This document shows, in pieces, positions 43,745 through 53,789 of a DNA stretch of 60,982 nt (within the stretch, counting starts at the first letter, position 1; the number at the start of each line of letters is the position of its first letter). Position numbers and translations under genes: made by a program. Source of the stretch: Chara braunii (taxonomy: Eukaryota; Streptophyta; Charophyceae; Charales; Characeae); NCBI GenBank assembly GCA_003427395.1, contig BFEA01000049.1, positions 2,869,574 to 2,930,555 of the forward strand, written 5' to 3'. The notes below the pieces were generated by a model. The model did not search any database, was not told the origin of the DNA, and was given only the letters and a program-made list of their open reading frames with translations.

Positions 43745-43905
43745 ACAGTAGCAGCCATTTGTAGCCAGCAGCAGCAGCAACCTGTAGCCAGCAGCAGCAG
43801 CAACTGTAGCCAGCAGCAGCAGCAAACTGTAGCCAGCAGCAGCAACAAACTGTAGCCAGCAGCAGCAACAACCTGTAGCCAGCAGCAGCAGCAACTTGTA
43901 GCCAT
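43745..43905. repeat. Minisatellite, unit TGTAGCCAGCAGCAGCAGCAA
   Basis: Seven to eight units of 21-24 bp differ in the number of CAG/CAA triplets. A poly-Leu frame on the minus strand is an artefact of it. Confidence 0.9.
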
Positions 43906-44124
43906 GTGCCCACTCAAAACTCAGAGATATGGCTTCCAGATACAAGTCCACCTTCGACTGGCTTTGGCTACTCAGCGCCCAAACAACTCACTGTTCACAC
44001 ACACCGGATCACCCTGGATATCCCACACGCACCACTCCGAACACTCAAACATACACTCACACACTTCACACTAACTACAGCCATGGCAGATATGGCTGCC
44101 TCTACCGTATCGCTATACTAAGCT

Positions 44125-44129
<5 letters not shown>

Positions 44130-44187
<58 letters not shown>
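44130..44187. repeat. (CT)n microsatellite
   Basis: An uninterrupted CT run of nearly 30 units. Confidence 0.95.
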
Positions 44188-44190
<3 letters not shown>

Positions 44191-44227
44191 GTGTATTTTG
44201 TGCCTGCTGGCCTTAGTTGAAAGTAAG

Positions 44228-44295
44228 GATTGGGGGTCACTACAGCAAGCACAAAGATCACGATTGGGGGTCACTACAGCAAGCACAAAGATCAC
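44228..44295. repeat. Perfect 34-bp tandem duplication
   Basis: GATTGGGGGTCACTACAGCA plus 14 further bases, repeated once without mismatch (44228-44261 and 44262-44295). Confidence 0.95.
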
Positions 44296-46167
44296 GTTTG
44301 TTACACTGAGCACGGCTTGCTGATGAGTATGATGGCCATTATGACACTAATCCGGCGTGCACGATGGCAACTGGCGCAGAGCGGTTCTAGTATCGAAGCA
44401 GCAAACAGGCCTCCAGTTCATAGCCCATTAGTAATTTCTGCATTCAGCAGCCTGCGCAACTCATCGATCGGTTGATAATTCCTCTGGCCCTGTGGCTGAA
44501 CTGAAGTTCATGAAGGCACTGACCTTGTAGACAGTCGTCAGGACCAGGTACGTACCCTTACATGGCCATCATCTTTACCTCCCTCTCGCTCCCTCTACTC
44601 GTTGCCCCTTTCTTCCGCCTCTCTGCTGCAGCCTCTTATACACGAGTGTACCTGGCCGTTTGCTTGGCCCGGCTCAGTCGAAATGAGGGAAGCCAAACCT
44701 CGGGGGTGGGAAATCTAGAATCACGACAGCGAAAGGGAAACCTCCTTTACAATTGTTGTGTGGAACGCAAGTGTGCCATCACCATGTTGCCCAGTAGTAC
44801 TCGGGCAGACTCGTCCTTCACGGGGCCGCTCTAGATCTTCCTACCTTCTAGCTGTGCTACGACGAAATCCCACCGCGGGAATGAGAATGAAGTCTTCCCT
44901 AGACAGGAGATAATGCCCCCGGCCCGATCCTTCGCGTTGCTGTCCCCAGAGCTATTGCCATCGATCAGGTGCGTGCTCTCATCCCCTCTCCTCCTCGTTT
45001 TACCTCTAGGAAGAGCCAAATCGAGATGAACTTTCCTCAAAACATGGCCAGATGCAGGAATGCTATGCTACTTCACTCCCAGTCGCAGCTACACCATCCA
45101 TTCCGCTAGATTCAGTCCTTTCTACAATTTTCCCATCGCTAATCAGCCTACCTACGGCCAGGACCCAACAACGAATCCTAGCCTGCCTGTTTCTATAACA
45201 GATCGGCCGCAACTGCGGCTTCCCACATCAAGTCGGGCCATCACTCACGCAGTTCCCATCGCTCATCTCTCCGATTTCACTGCCCAAACACACAAATCTG
45301 CCATGGCCATCAGGCTCACGACCCTCCCAAATCCCCGGTTCAGCCCTTCGCTCGTTCGTTTCCGTCAGAATCAGGCAAGATTTTCTATCCCTTCCTCCCT
45401 TCTTCTCCATTCCTCCATAGCTCCTCGCAGCCTACTTCTCGTCTAACTCCTATTCTATTGATCTAACACTCAAACTAACCTCACCATTACACTCGCAGCC
45501 TCAAGAAACCCCCGAAACGTGCCTTCAGTCACCCGTTTTCACTAAGAAACGTGTGAGATAAGTACTTTTAACTTTTCTTTCTCTTCATCTCCCGCCATCT
45601 CCGCGCACAACCCCTTCTACTAACCCCTCTATCTACTAACTTTCACCTCAATCTAACCTCATAATCGAGGTCGCCTTATGCCGAAACCCCCGTTTAGCAT
45701 CTTTACTCACTCGTTTTCATCAAGGAACGACTGAGTTCCACAGTTTTTACTCCTTCCATAGATCCTCCTTTGTCCCGTCCTCTTCTTCGACCGTACCTGG
45801 CGCAAGTTTTTTCTGCCTCCGTTAGCCTTCTCCATGCTCCTTGTTGCTACTAACTTCTCTCCTCACTCTCTCATTCGCCCTTCTGCTGCTCCGTCTTCCC
45901 CGTTGTTTTCTCCGCAGGTATCTGGCGAGAATCTGTACCAGATTCACTTCGTTTCCCCTGCCCGCTTCTTCACGCTGCCGCCATGTCTTGCTGACCCCCA
46001 GCGTGCATCCTGCGCACAGTCCTGTCCAGACTCGTTCCCTCCTCAGTTTGCGAGTGTACCCAGCCCAATACTGGGCCAGGTTCCTTTCTCTCTCGCTGTT
46101 GCCCGTCTGACTCTCCGCAGCCCCCCTGCTGTCCGTCGTTGCGAGCGGTTCCTCAACACACGGAAGG

Positions 46168-46268
46168 AAAAAAAGGACTTCTCGTCCCTTATATGCATGC
46201 CATTCTTGCGCAGGGGCCATGCTAATCTTCTCTGTATCGTTCCAACTTTAGCAGATGTCCCGAAGGAC
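46168..46268 (-). ncRNA. U6 spliceosomal snRNA-like sequence
   Basis: The minus strand from 46268 begins with the 5' stem-loop GTCC-TTCG-GGAC. It contains GGAACGATACAGAGAAGATT with the ACAGAGA box, then AGCATGGCCCCTGCGCAAG, all as in plant U6, and ends with T7 (46174-46168), a Pol III terminator. Length to the T-run is 94 nt, slightly short of the usual size of about 102. The 3' part departs from the plant consensus. No plant-type upstream element or TATA is seen upstream (46269-46345), so it may be a pseudogene or use another promoter. U6 forms the catalytic core of the spliceosome with U2. Confidence 0.82.
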
Positions 46269-46339
46269 TGTGTCTTGTGTAGAGACCCGAAACAGTCGGA
46301 TCTCCGCCTCGGGACAACCTACCTCATTTGGGTCTGGAC

Positions 46340-47330
46340 ACAGGTCTGTGTGCCACCAGTTCAGTGGTGTATCCACTGAACAAGGCTCTTGGGTACTCAC
46401 AGTTGGTTCTGGTACAGGCAGCCGGCCGCATCCCATAAAAAAAAACAAAAAATAAAAAAGTAATAAATAATAAAAATTAAAAATAAAGGCTTAAAACGGC
46501 CGAGGGGGAGGAGGACCGTTGGCACTTGGTCCTCGGTTCTGCCTATTGGGCCCGTTGTCGGACTCCCCAACAAAACTAAGGGGGATAATCCTGCAGGACA
46601 CTCAACCCCTTGGTTTTCTTCAAGCTGCGCTCCTCCGCTTCCCCATTGCAAACTGTTGGCCTTAATCCTAACTTCCGCCTGGTGGAAGTCTAGCATTGTA
46701 ACCAATAGGGCTAAGCCCACGCCTAGATTGGTAAAGCACGGCCCCGTTTATGAACGGTAACCGTGGCCAGCCTGGGCCTGCGGCAGCAGCGTTAAGGCTG
46801 CCGCTTGACTTCCCCTCCAATCTCAAGGCCCCGTACGGGTGCACATGCCGTTAGGGACCGGACCTTGCTCGGTACGTCACGCTTGTAGCCCCCCATACTG
46901 CCGCGCGAAGGCCGCCGCTAGCGTCTACGGTTCCTACGCACCGGCCCTTGCTGTATGAAGGGGTAACTTTCTCCCTTTGGCTGTCGTCGCACCTGCAGCA
47001 CAAGTGTGCCGCCACCTAGCAAATCCACTTTCGACGGCGCATGCCGTATGAACGCAGGTGCGCCATGGTCAATTCAGATATGAAAATTTTTCCTAACCTT
47101 ATTCAAAAAAGTGTTGTCGGCGGATATGCCGACTCTACAGCATCAAGAGAAAAAACCATCGTGCGTGCCTCAAAACTGCACGCCCACACACACTTTGCTC
47201 CTAGTCAACCCTTTAGTCAGCGCGGACAAAACATAGCCACGACTCGCGCGGTGTACTCAAATTTTGAACAAGGCTTATTTCCTGTCACTTGCAAAAACCA
47301 GGGCGGATACCCTTGTAAGGGTATTCGCGC
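46340..47330. repeat. Cluster of short perfect stem-loops (right part)
   Basis: Examples: GTTCAGTGG-tgtat-CCACTGAAC (46359-46381), GAGGACC/GGTCCTC (about 46511-46536), GGGCT-a-AGCCC (about 46709), GGCAGC/GCTGCC (46782/46797), GTCGGC-ggatat-GCCGAC (47115-47132), ATACCCTT-gt-AAGGGTAT (47307-47324). Confidence 0.8.
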
Positions 47331-47484
47331 CGACAGCGCGTAAATTGAACGAAGAGCAAATCGGCAAGGAAAACAAAAGGCAGTTCAATGCTCTGGCCAC
47401 CCTACCACTGGCTACTCTAGATGGCGCAGCACAAGTGGGCGAAATAGGTCTCCAACGGGTCAAGTCCTTATGCTTAGGAAGTAC

Positions 47485-48207
47485 TTATGAATTCCCGAAC
47501 CGTCCCCCAGGATCCCATTTCCCCAAACGACCCAACCCATCTCTATCGAAGTCGCGCTTCATCAGAATGAACAGCTGAGGGGCACATATTTCTGACGGGA
47601 CAAAGGAAGGGCTCCAGTTGAAAGACATAAACAAGTAGTGCTTGTACAAAACTGGGCACACAACCAAAGTGTCCCCGATATTGTGATCAACTGGTACACA
47701 AACAAAAGGTCGGAGCCTCAAAACCCATTCTTGCAAAATCGCAGACACCTCTAGCATCCCTGTTTTCCAACATGCCAGGAGGTCAGATCGTACAACAACA
47801 AACGAGGACTTGAGGTAAGTTGCCACCGCTACTAACTGCTTACCTAATACAGCCACCCCTTGCTTTGGACAGGTTTGAGGGATGTTCCGCGAATTCCGAA
47901 AAAACTGCGGTATAAAGGGGATACTCCCTATCTGAGCACATATGTGCAAACCAAACGTGGCCCAAGCTGGTTCTAAGTGGCACGCACATTCCACAGCCCC
48001 ACCCTCACCCAGAGCTTTGTGGAAAGACCAAAGATACTGCGCAACCGACTTGTTCTTCTTCCAAACAAAACGCACCTTTCTCTTAATCACCTCTCTAACA
48101 GAAGCAGGAAAAGTTGAATCATCCAGGATACGGAGAATGAGAGCATGCACTCGGGACGAAATCAATCGATGATCATAAGGCATGCGCACCACGATCCGTC
48201 GGCGCAA
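47485..48207 (-). CDS. Penelope-like RT N-terminal region
   Basis: The frame contains VRFVWKKNKSVAQYLWSFHK and, near its end, the first RT block VPVDHNIGDTLVVCPVLYKH, comparable with the DKN-G--V--C-Y block of Penelope RTs, followed by FMSFNW. Beyond about 47.55 kb the reading leaves the family because of the hairpin-dense insertion. It follows the GIY-YIG frame in the same orientation. Confidence 0.6.
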   Translation of the reverse strand: MRRRIVVRMPYDHRLISSRVHALILRILDDSTFPASVREVIKRKVRFVWKKNKSVAQYLWSFHKALGEGGAVECACHLEPAWATFGLHICAQIGSIPFIPQFFRNSRNIPQTCPKQGVAVLGKQLVAVATYLKSSFVVVRSDLLACWKTGMLEVSAILQEWVLRLRPFVCVPVDHNIGDTLVVCPVLYKHYLFMSFNWSPSFVPSEICAPQLFILMKRDFDRDGLGRLGKWDPGGRFGNS

Positions 48208-48448
48208 ATCGATCCCAATCTTTTGCTTAATCGCCCCCCCTCAAGGAAGCACGGGTCGCCTTACCTGTAAATCCCCTCACAACTTTATACCATCGAACCA
48301 GAAACCCAACGCTCTTAAAGCGAAGCAAGCGTCGTCTCCAAGACTGCTGCAACAACAAATGCAGTTGATCCTTACAAAGCAACCTCCCATTGGGAGTAAA
48401 AACAATCGATCGAAAATACCAACTACCACCGTCTTGGAAAGCCTCCTT

Positions 48449-49198
48449 CTATTCCTTCAGGTAAAAGGAAGAGGCACCCAAACGAACAACTGAATGTCCA
48501 AAGCAACGACGAAGGAGAGCCCAGTCATCCGCCCACAAATTCCCGGACGATGATTCAATAACCCCCCCCCTCTTCCTAGCCGACCAGAGAGAGTGCAATA
48601 AGGACAGGAGGCTATCACACCAACGACCCGTAGCGAAACGAAACTTCATAATTCCAACATGAATAACCTTCACCCCATTGCCAAACCTCTTCCTACGACC
48701 AGGGCGGGTCACGTCTGGATGCGATCTCACCTTTCTTCTATGAGTGAGACTGGGACAAAAATTCCTGATAAGGGTTCTTTCCGCCGAATCAACCGCCTCC
48801 AAGCCGTTTACCAAAGGCATCGTGACATATTTCCATACGCCGATTGTTCTCAGCCAACGGTATAGCCTGGGAGAAACTCCCAGACCATTGGATCGAGCCG
48901 TACGAATATGTTCCCCCCACCGTAGGATAATGCCCCGTACCGAACAACCAATATACTGAGCTCTACACCAAGGAGAGGAAAGCAGATAGACGACCGGACC
49001 CGTTTCCCAGACGTCCCAATTCACATCAAGCAGGAGAGACCGAAATTTAGACATCCACACGATCTCACCCAGAAAGAAAAGAGCCACAAAGCACAGAGAA
49101 GCGCACTTATCGTACAAGGTATGCAGTCTAGAGGAACATCGTAATTCCCATACTCGATTCCTAAGTCCCATGTAGTGCATCAAATTCTTCCATAGCAT
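48449..49198 (-). CDS. N-terminal GIY-YIG endonuclease domain of the Penelope-like element
   Basis: Residues about 66-155 form a GIY-YIG module: GPVVYLLSS (GIY strand), QYIGCS (YIG), then ILRWGEHIRTA with the catalytic-type Arg, and DSAERTLIRNFCPSLT with the metal-binding Glu near residue 140. The usual final Asn (PSLN) is Thr here. GIY-YIG nucleases nick target DNA for Penelope-type retrotransposition. It precedes the RT on the coding strand, so the order is EN then RT, the permuted arrangement described for the Chlamys and Naiad groups. The segment upstream with Cys pairs could be a zinc motif. The C-terminal 90 residues are unassigned. Confidence 0.75.
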   Translation of the reverse strand: MLWKNLMHYMGLRNRVWELRCSSRLHTLYDKCASLCFVALFFLGEIVWMSKFRSLLLDVNWDVWETGPVVYLLSSPWCRAQYIGCSVRGIILRWGEHIRTARSNGLGVSPRLYRWLRTIGVWKYVTMPLVNGLEAVDSAERTLIRNFCPSLTHRRKVRSHPDVTRPGRRKRFGNGVKVIHVGIMKFRFATGRWCDSLLSLLHSLWSARKRGGVIESSSGNLWADDWALLRRCFGHSVVRLGASSFYLKE

Positions 49199-49219
49199 AC
49201 ACCTGGAATAACTTGCGAT

Positions 49220-49807
49220 TCATCTCAGCGTAGTGTGCTCATCATCCAGACCAGAATCCGGAGTAGCAGGTGTGAAGATAAAGCCCTCATAGGCAAGCTT
49301 GGTGCGGACTTCAATAATCTTTTCAATAGTTGGTTCCTTCGTGGTGCACTGCACCCCTTCGTGGTTACAGATTACCTTAAACTGGTCCTTATTTTTGCCC
49401 ATCAACATCCTCCTCTTGGCAAGCACAAAGGCCAACACACCTTCCGGACCACTCCCCGCTGCAACTTTCGTCTTCCGACGTTCCTCCCCTTGCTTTGACG
49501 ACTCACTTGCGGCAGACCCTTCATCCAAGGGACCATCGTCACTTCTAAACAAAGGTCGTCGGAATCCACGTTGCGAACCATCCATAACCATCTTCCCCTT
49601 CCGTTTATTCTCCCGAAGGTCATACAACTTTGCTATCTCGTCCTCAATCTCCTCTAAGCCCTTATCAGAATAATCACCACACTCCCTTTCCTTGTAGGTA
49701 GACAACGGCGTACGGATCAGAGGAGAGCGAAGCTCTTCCCTTCTTGCTTCGTCCCTTGATACCAAGTATTGTCTACCAATGCGCGACATGACCCTAGCCT
49801 CTAACAC
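49220..49807 (-). CDS. Charged coiled-coil region upstream of GIY-YIG (Penelope-like element)
   Basis: Highly charged (DEARREELRSPL, KGLEEIEDEIAKLYDLRENK), predicted helical, ending in a small folded part with DQFKVICNHEGVQ. No catalytic motif is seen. It lies between the CCHC knuckle and the GIY-YIG frame and probably belongs to the same protein. Confidence 0.5.
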   Translation of the reverse strand: MLEARVMSRIGRQYLVSRDEARREELRSPLIRTPLSTYKERECGDYSDKGLEEIEDEIAKLYDLRENKRKGKMVMDGSQRGFRRPLFRSDDGPLDEGSAASESSKQGEERRKTKVAAGSGPEGVLAFVLAKRRMLMGKNKDQFKVICNHEGVQCTTKEPTIEKIIEVRTKLAYEGFIFTPATPDSGLDDEHTTLR

Positions 49808-49846
49808 CTCCGAATTCCTCTCTATTTCCTGCCTTAATCAACTCAT

Positions 49847-50092
49847 CTAGGATCTGGGTAAACGTCTTCCTCTCCTCCAGCTCACGCCTCCTTGCCTGCT
49901 CCTCCTTCTTGTCCTGAATCTTTCCTCCGCGTCCTCAGACGCCCTGCGAGGCGTCCAAAAATTCCTGACTGGGGTGGAAAATGCAGGGCCAGAATTACCT
50001 CCTGCGTTCTGCGAGGCACGTGAAGAAGGACATTCCCTTGCAAAGTGCCCATCTTCCCCGCAGTTAAAACACTTACCACCCTGCGCCATCAT
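49847..50092 (-). CDS. CCHC zinc knuckle at the N-terminus of the Penelope-like element
   Basis: The frame opens MMAQGGKCFNCGEDGHFARE then C, a canonical CX2CX4HX4C knuckle. A Ser/Pro/Arg-rich stretch follows before frames change near 49.93 kb. Such knuckles bind single-stranded nucleic acid and are typical of Gag and LINE ORF1 proteins; one ahead of GIY-YIG in a Penelope-like element is noteworthy. It starts about 320 bp after the end of the upstream pseudo-LTR. Confidence 0.7.
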   Translation of the reverse strand: MMAQGGKCFNCGEDGHFARECPSSRASQNAGGNSGPAFSTPVRNFWTPRRASEDAEERFRTRRRSRQGGVSWRRGRRLPRS

Positions 50093-50410
50093 TCCACTAC
50101 GTCAACTCCAAGGCCGTACACACCTACAGATGGAAGAGCCAGAAGATTCGAAGAGACAAGGTAAGAAAGACGGATTCGCAACAAGAGAGAAAAAAATTAA
50201 CAAAATAACCCAATGAGTTGTTCGGCCGGTTCTAATCTTTTCTCAATACTACCCTAAGTAAACCAGTGACATCATCATACAAAACAATCAACCTAATAAG
50301 CGCATCTGCCTCCTCAATCCAAAAGGCACACCTAAGCAGAGCGCGCTCCATAACCAAAAAACGTGGCCACCACCCTGTGTTCAACCTCATAGGAGGTTGT
50401 CACGGATATT

Positions 50411-52106
50411 AGAGAAGAAGATACGACGCTGCCCGGCACAAACAGCGGGCACATGAGAACGAAGAGCAAAGATTCACAAAGATAAGCACGCTTCATCACA
50501 CATGTGTATATATACGCAAAATTTGCATGAAACTCAGCGAGATATCATCAAAATGAACTACAAAGTACCAACACGCGGCATTCCCCGACGCGTTTCGTCC
50601 ACCCCGCCAACAAACTCTTCAGGGGGATTAGTCTCATTCAGATATCAACACCCAAGAGGCCATACCGTATGCCTTGCCCCCCGAAAAACAACAACTACCC
50701 TAAGCCTACTCTATCCCAAACCCCGCGATAGTGAGAATCGCCACCCATGATACCATCAACCCCGTCCTCCCGTCTCGGCGAAACCGTACTACAAGCGCAG
50801 CAGGGGTAATGTACGTCGACCGTCCCCCCTCCCACACCGACCGCTAACATCGTGTTAGAATGACAACGAAATGCCATACCAGCCTTACACACCACGAAAA
50901 CCGATGCTGCAAGGTAGTAGGATCGGGCAGCGATGAATGCGAAGTAATCTGCCGGTTCGTCAGTACAAGAGTACCTGCACACAACCAAAGACACAATCAA
51001 GCACACACGCACAAACAAGATAACCAGAGCCAGGAAGCAAAGACTTCGATCCTGCCGCGCAACTGCAGACCGCTCCCCGTAGTCCGACAAAGTAGCGGAA
51101 AAAACTTCCGCTTAGACGATACACAGAACCAGTTAGCACGACTCACACAGGTGTGGTCAGGCACCATAGCCAAGCGGCGGCACCGGCTATGACAGCGCAT
51201 CAACCGTCCACACGTTTGCAACGAAATGTGAGAGGAGGTACCCGGCCAACGGAGCCAAGTATATAGTCAAAGACAGGCAGCGGAACAGCAGTGTGCGAGC
51301 TGCGCAGAAACTCGAGCAACATCGTCTGATCAATCCGAATAGAGTACGGAAGTACGACCAGGAACAGAAGGAAAAACATAAGCGGAGCCTGGCCGCCATA
51401 AAAGGTCCCGAAAACCGCCAAACCAAGGGTACCGTACGGCTACCCCATACTGTCGCATGGCTACGGCGAGTGGACCAAGCCCGCGATGCAGTATGCCTCA
51501 AAGGTGAAATACCCCAAAATAAGGTAAGCAGCAGACCCAAAGCTACGTTGCAGACCCAGGTAAAATCGGCCACAGGGGCCCGTTTGGCAATCCAAGCCAA
51601 ACCCCTCATGAAACCGAAGCAGCCACCACTTCCGCGGCAACAACCCCCAACTTCGCCCTAAAGGCATGAAACGTAGATGTCACCAAGCCCCTTGGATAAC
51701 CTCTCATTAAGAGTTCCCTTCTAACGGCCAACAAAGCCTGATGCTGCCCCCAAGAGTCATTAGAAAGCCTAAATACCCGATGGAGGGTACTCACAATTGC
51801 CCCAATCTTCGCCCTTTTGCATGAATACAAAACATAGTCTTGAAAACTGCCGAAAAGCAAATCCCCGGATTCCCAAAGACTCATTTCATTCTTCACCAAA
51901 CAAACAGTCCGGCACGTCACTCCATGCCTAAACACCTCGATCCCTGCGAAAGTCCAGTGCCCACTACCGTCGTCCGTGCGAACCAAACGCAACACAGAAC
52001 CATAGCACTTACTAAACTCAGCCAAAATAGTCTGTGCTCGAAAAAAGTCCGCCTTCCCAGAAGTAACAGCGACAAAGATGGTAACATCATCTACATCCCG
52101 AAAACC
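50411..52106 (-). repeat. Pseudo-LTR, upstream truncated Penelope-like copy
   Basis: It holds RT from the VDD motif (right edge) to the thumb (52025-51606) and the same 3' region as 36331-38026. The right edge is a 5' truncation inside RT, abutting the integrase side of element C. Confidence 0.92.
50582..50627 (-). ncRNA. Hammerhead ribozyme-like motif, upstream copy
   Basis: Sequence is identical to 36502-36547, so all core positions and pairings are conserved. Predicted cleavage is between 50587 and 50586, exactly 14,080 nt from the other site. Two cuts would release one unit-length RNA. Confidence 0.72.
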
Positions 52107-52108
52107 GC

Positions 52109-52800
52109 CTTCCCCGATGCCTATGTCTATGAATTAGTTCTTGAAAAATAGGAGGAGGAAGAACAAAACAACTGGTATGCAAAAATCAATGCAGCAGTTG
52201 TGGTTGCACATGAGATGGGAGAGAGCTCCGGTTCAAAGGGTGAAGAAGAGGCTGAAAAGAAAAGGGGAAGAAATTCCTTTTGTTTTTGAAGAATATGGCG
52301 GAAGTTATCAAGAGATTGGAAAGGAGATGAAAAAAGAATAACTCAAAGAGTATTAATGTAAAGATTCAAGGAAAAAGTTCAGGCTAAAGAGAGGTCACCT
52401 TTTCGTGGATGGCAAGGGAGGGTTGCCTCCACTAAGGGTGGTCTATGGAAAAGAAAGACAACTAGAAATAATTGTTGTTGTACATGAGGGGGTTGTTGGT
52501 GACCATATAGCTGCTGAAGCAACCTACTCTACGAAAGTTAAACTCTACTTCTGGCCTGGCATGGGAGATATGATTTACAGATTCTGTAAGTCGTGTGTGT
52601 TACGTCAGAAGAGGTCTACGACAAGGATAATTGAACCATTATTTCCTACTATCCTGGTAGAGCCAGGCATCCGAGTTCACTTGGATCTCATCACCATGCC
52701 CCTAGGCAAGGATGATATGAGATATATACTGAACATGAGAGAGAATTTTTCAGGATATGTTGAGGCAAAGGCTCTGAAGAGGAAGACAGCCTATGTATCC
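52109..52800 (+). pseudogene. Integrase N-terminal half, element C
   Basis: After a linker with VYELVLEK and PFVFEEYGGSYQEIGKEMKK, the frame at 52405-52881 shows LRVVYGKERQLEIIVVVHEG. The HHCC zinc domain follows (HEGVVGDHIAAEATY through YRFCKSCVLRQKR), and then the first DDE Asp region IRVHLDLITMP. The zinc residues are present. Coding similarity ends at EAKALKRKTA (about 52.79 kb), where the compound microsatellite insertion begins. Confidence 0.85.
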
Positions 52801-53104
52801 CCAGCGGTCGCGGTAACCTCGGACATGACCGCGACGGTCGCGTTCGGGGAAGGCCCGCTGCGGGCAGGGGGGGAGGGGTGACCAAAGTTGGGGTCAGGAT
52901 TCCAGGAGCGCGATCCGGGCCCCACCCACCCATAAAAAAAAAAAAATTGAAAAACTTCAAAAACGGGGAGGTTCAAATAGGGGGTTTTTAGAAAAGGGAG
53001 AAAAAAATTGTGGACCCCTGTTTTTTTTTTTTTTTTCTGTTGAAAAGTCTGTTGTTGTGTGATTTTACTTTTTTTTCCCCCTAATTGATTGATTGGTTGA
53101 TTGG

Positions 53105-53149
<45 letters not shown>

Positions 53150-53251
53150 GGGGAAGGAGTCACCCTTCCCCCTCGCGCGCGCACACACACACACACACAC
53201 GCGGGCAGGGGTTGTTTTTCTTGCTTTTTCTTTTTTTTGATTTATTTATTT

Positions 53252-53286
<35 letters not shown>

Positions 53287-53347
53287 TATTGATTTATTGA
53301 TTTATTGATTTATTGATTGATCGATTGATTTATTGATTTATTGATTT

Positions 53348-53378
<31 letters not shown>

Positions 53379-53417
53379 CATTGATTGATTTGTGGGGAAG
53401 GGGTCTCCCTTCCCCCC

Positions 53418-53458
<41 letters not shown>

Positions 53459-53510
53459 GGGTTCAACCCGCTGTTTTTTTTTTATTTATTTTTTTTATTA
53501 TTATTATTGG

Positions 53511-53555
<45 letters not shown>

Positions 53556-53581
53556 GGGGAAGAAGTCGCCCTTCCCCCGCG

Positions 53582-53631
<50 letters not shown>

Positions 53632-53750
53632 TAAACACACACACATACACACACACACACGCGCGCGTGGGTTCAATCCGCTTTTTTTTTTTTTTGATTG
53701 ATTGGTGGGGAAGGAATCGCTCTTCCCCCGCGCAGGCACACACACACACA

Positions 53751-53789
<39 letters not shown>

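Larger units (their letters stand above)
38560..47480. other. Non-coding, hairpin-dense insertion inside the Penelope-like RT
   Basis: This stretch of about 9 kb interrupts the RT between its N-terminal block (about 47.6-47.7 kb) and its palm (38.55 kb). It encodes no recognisable protein. It holds many short perfect stem-loops, a telomere-like hairpin array, CAG-rich repeats, a (CT)n tract and a U6-like snRNA. Exact borders and target duplication were not found, so it may be one element or several. Confidence 0.6.
36331..52106 (-). mobile_element. Head-to-tail Penelope-like element pair inserted in element C
   Basis: Two direct repeats (36331-38026 and 50411-52106), each with the 3' half of a Penelope-type RT and a hammerhead-like fold, bound a unit of 14,080 bp. 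Read on the minus strand, a 5'-truncated copy (52106-50411) is followed without spacer by a complete copy (50410-36331). This is the known pseudo-LTR arrangement of Penelope-like elements. The insertion separates RNase H from integrase of element C. About 9 kb of foreign, non-coding DNA within the RT accounts for the unusual length; without it the unit is about 5 kb. Confidence 0.8.

Noticed and set aside
43357-43917. 186-codon minus-strand reading frame with poly-Leu and Cys-Trp-Leu repeats
   Set aside because: It is produced by the CAG/CAA minisatellite and has no supporting domain.
44328-44345. CTGATGAG as a second hammerhead core
   Set aside because: No GAAA or pairing helices at suitable distance.
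45834-46379. 181-codon plus-strand frame overlapping the U6-like sequence
   Set aside because: It is Ser/Pro/Leu-rich from pyrimidine-rich DNA, runs antisense to U6 and has no domain.
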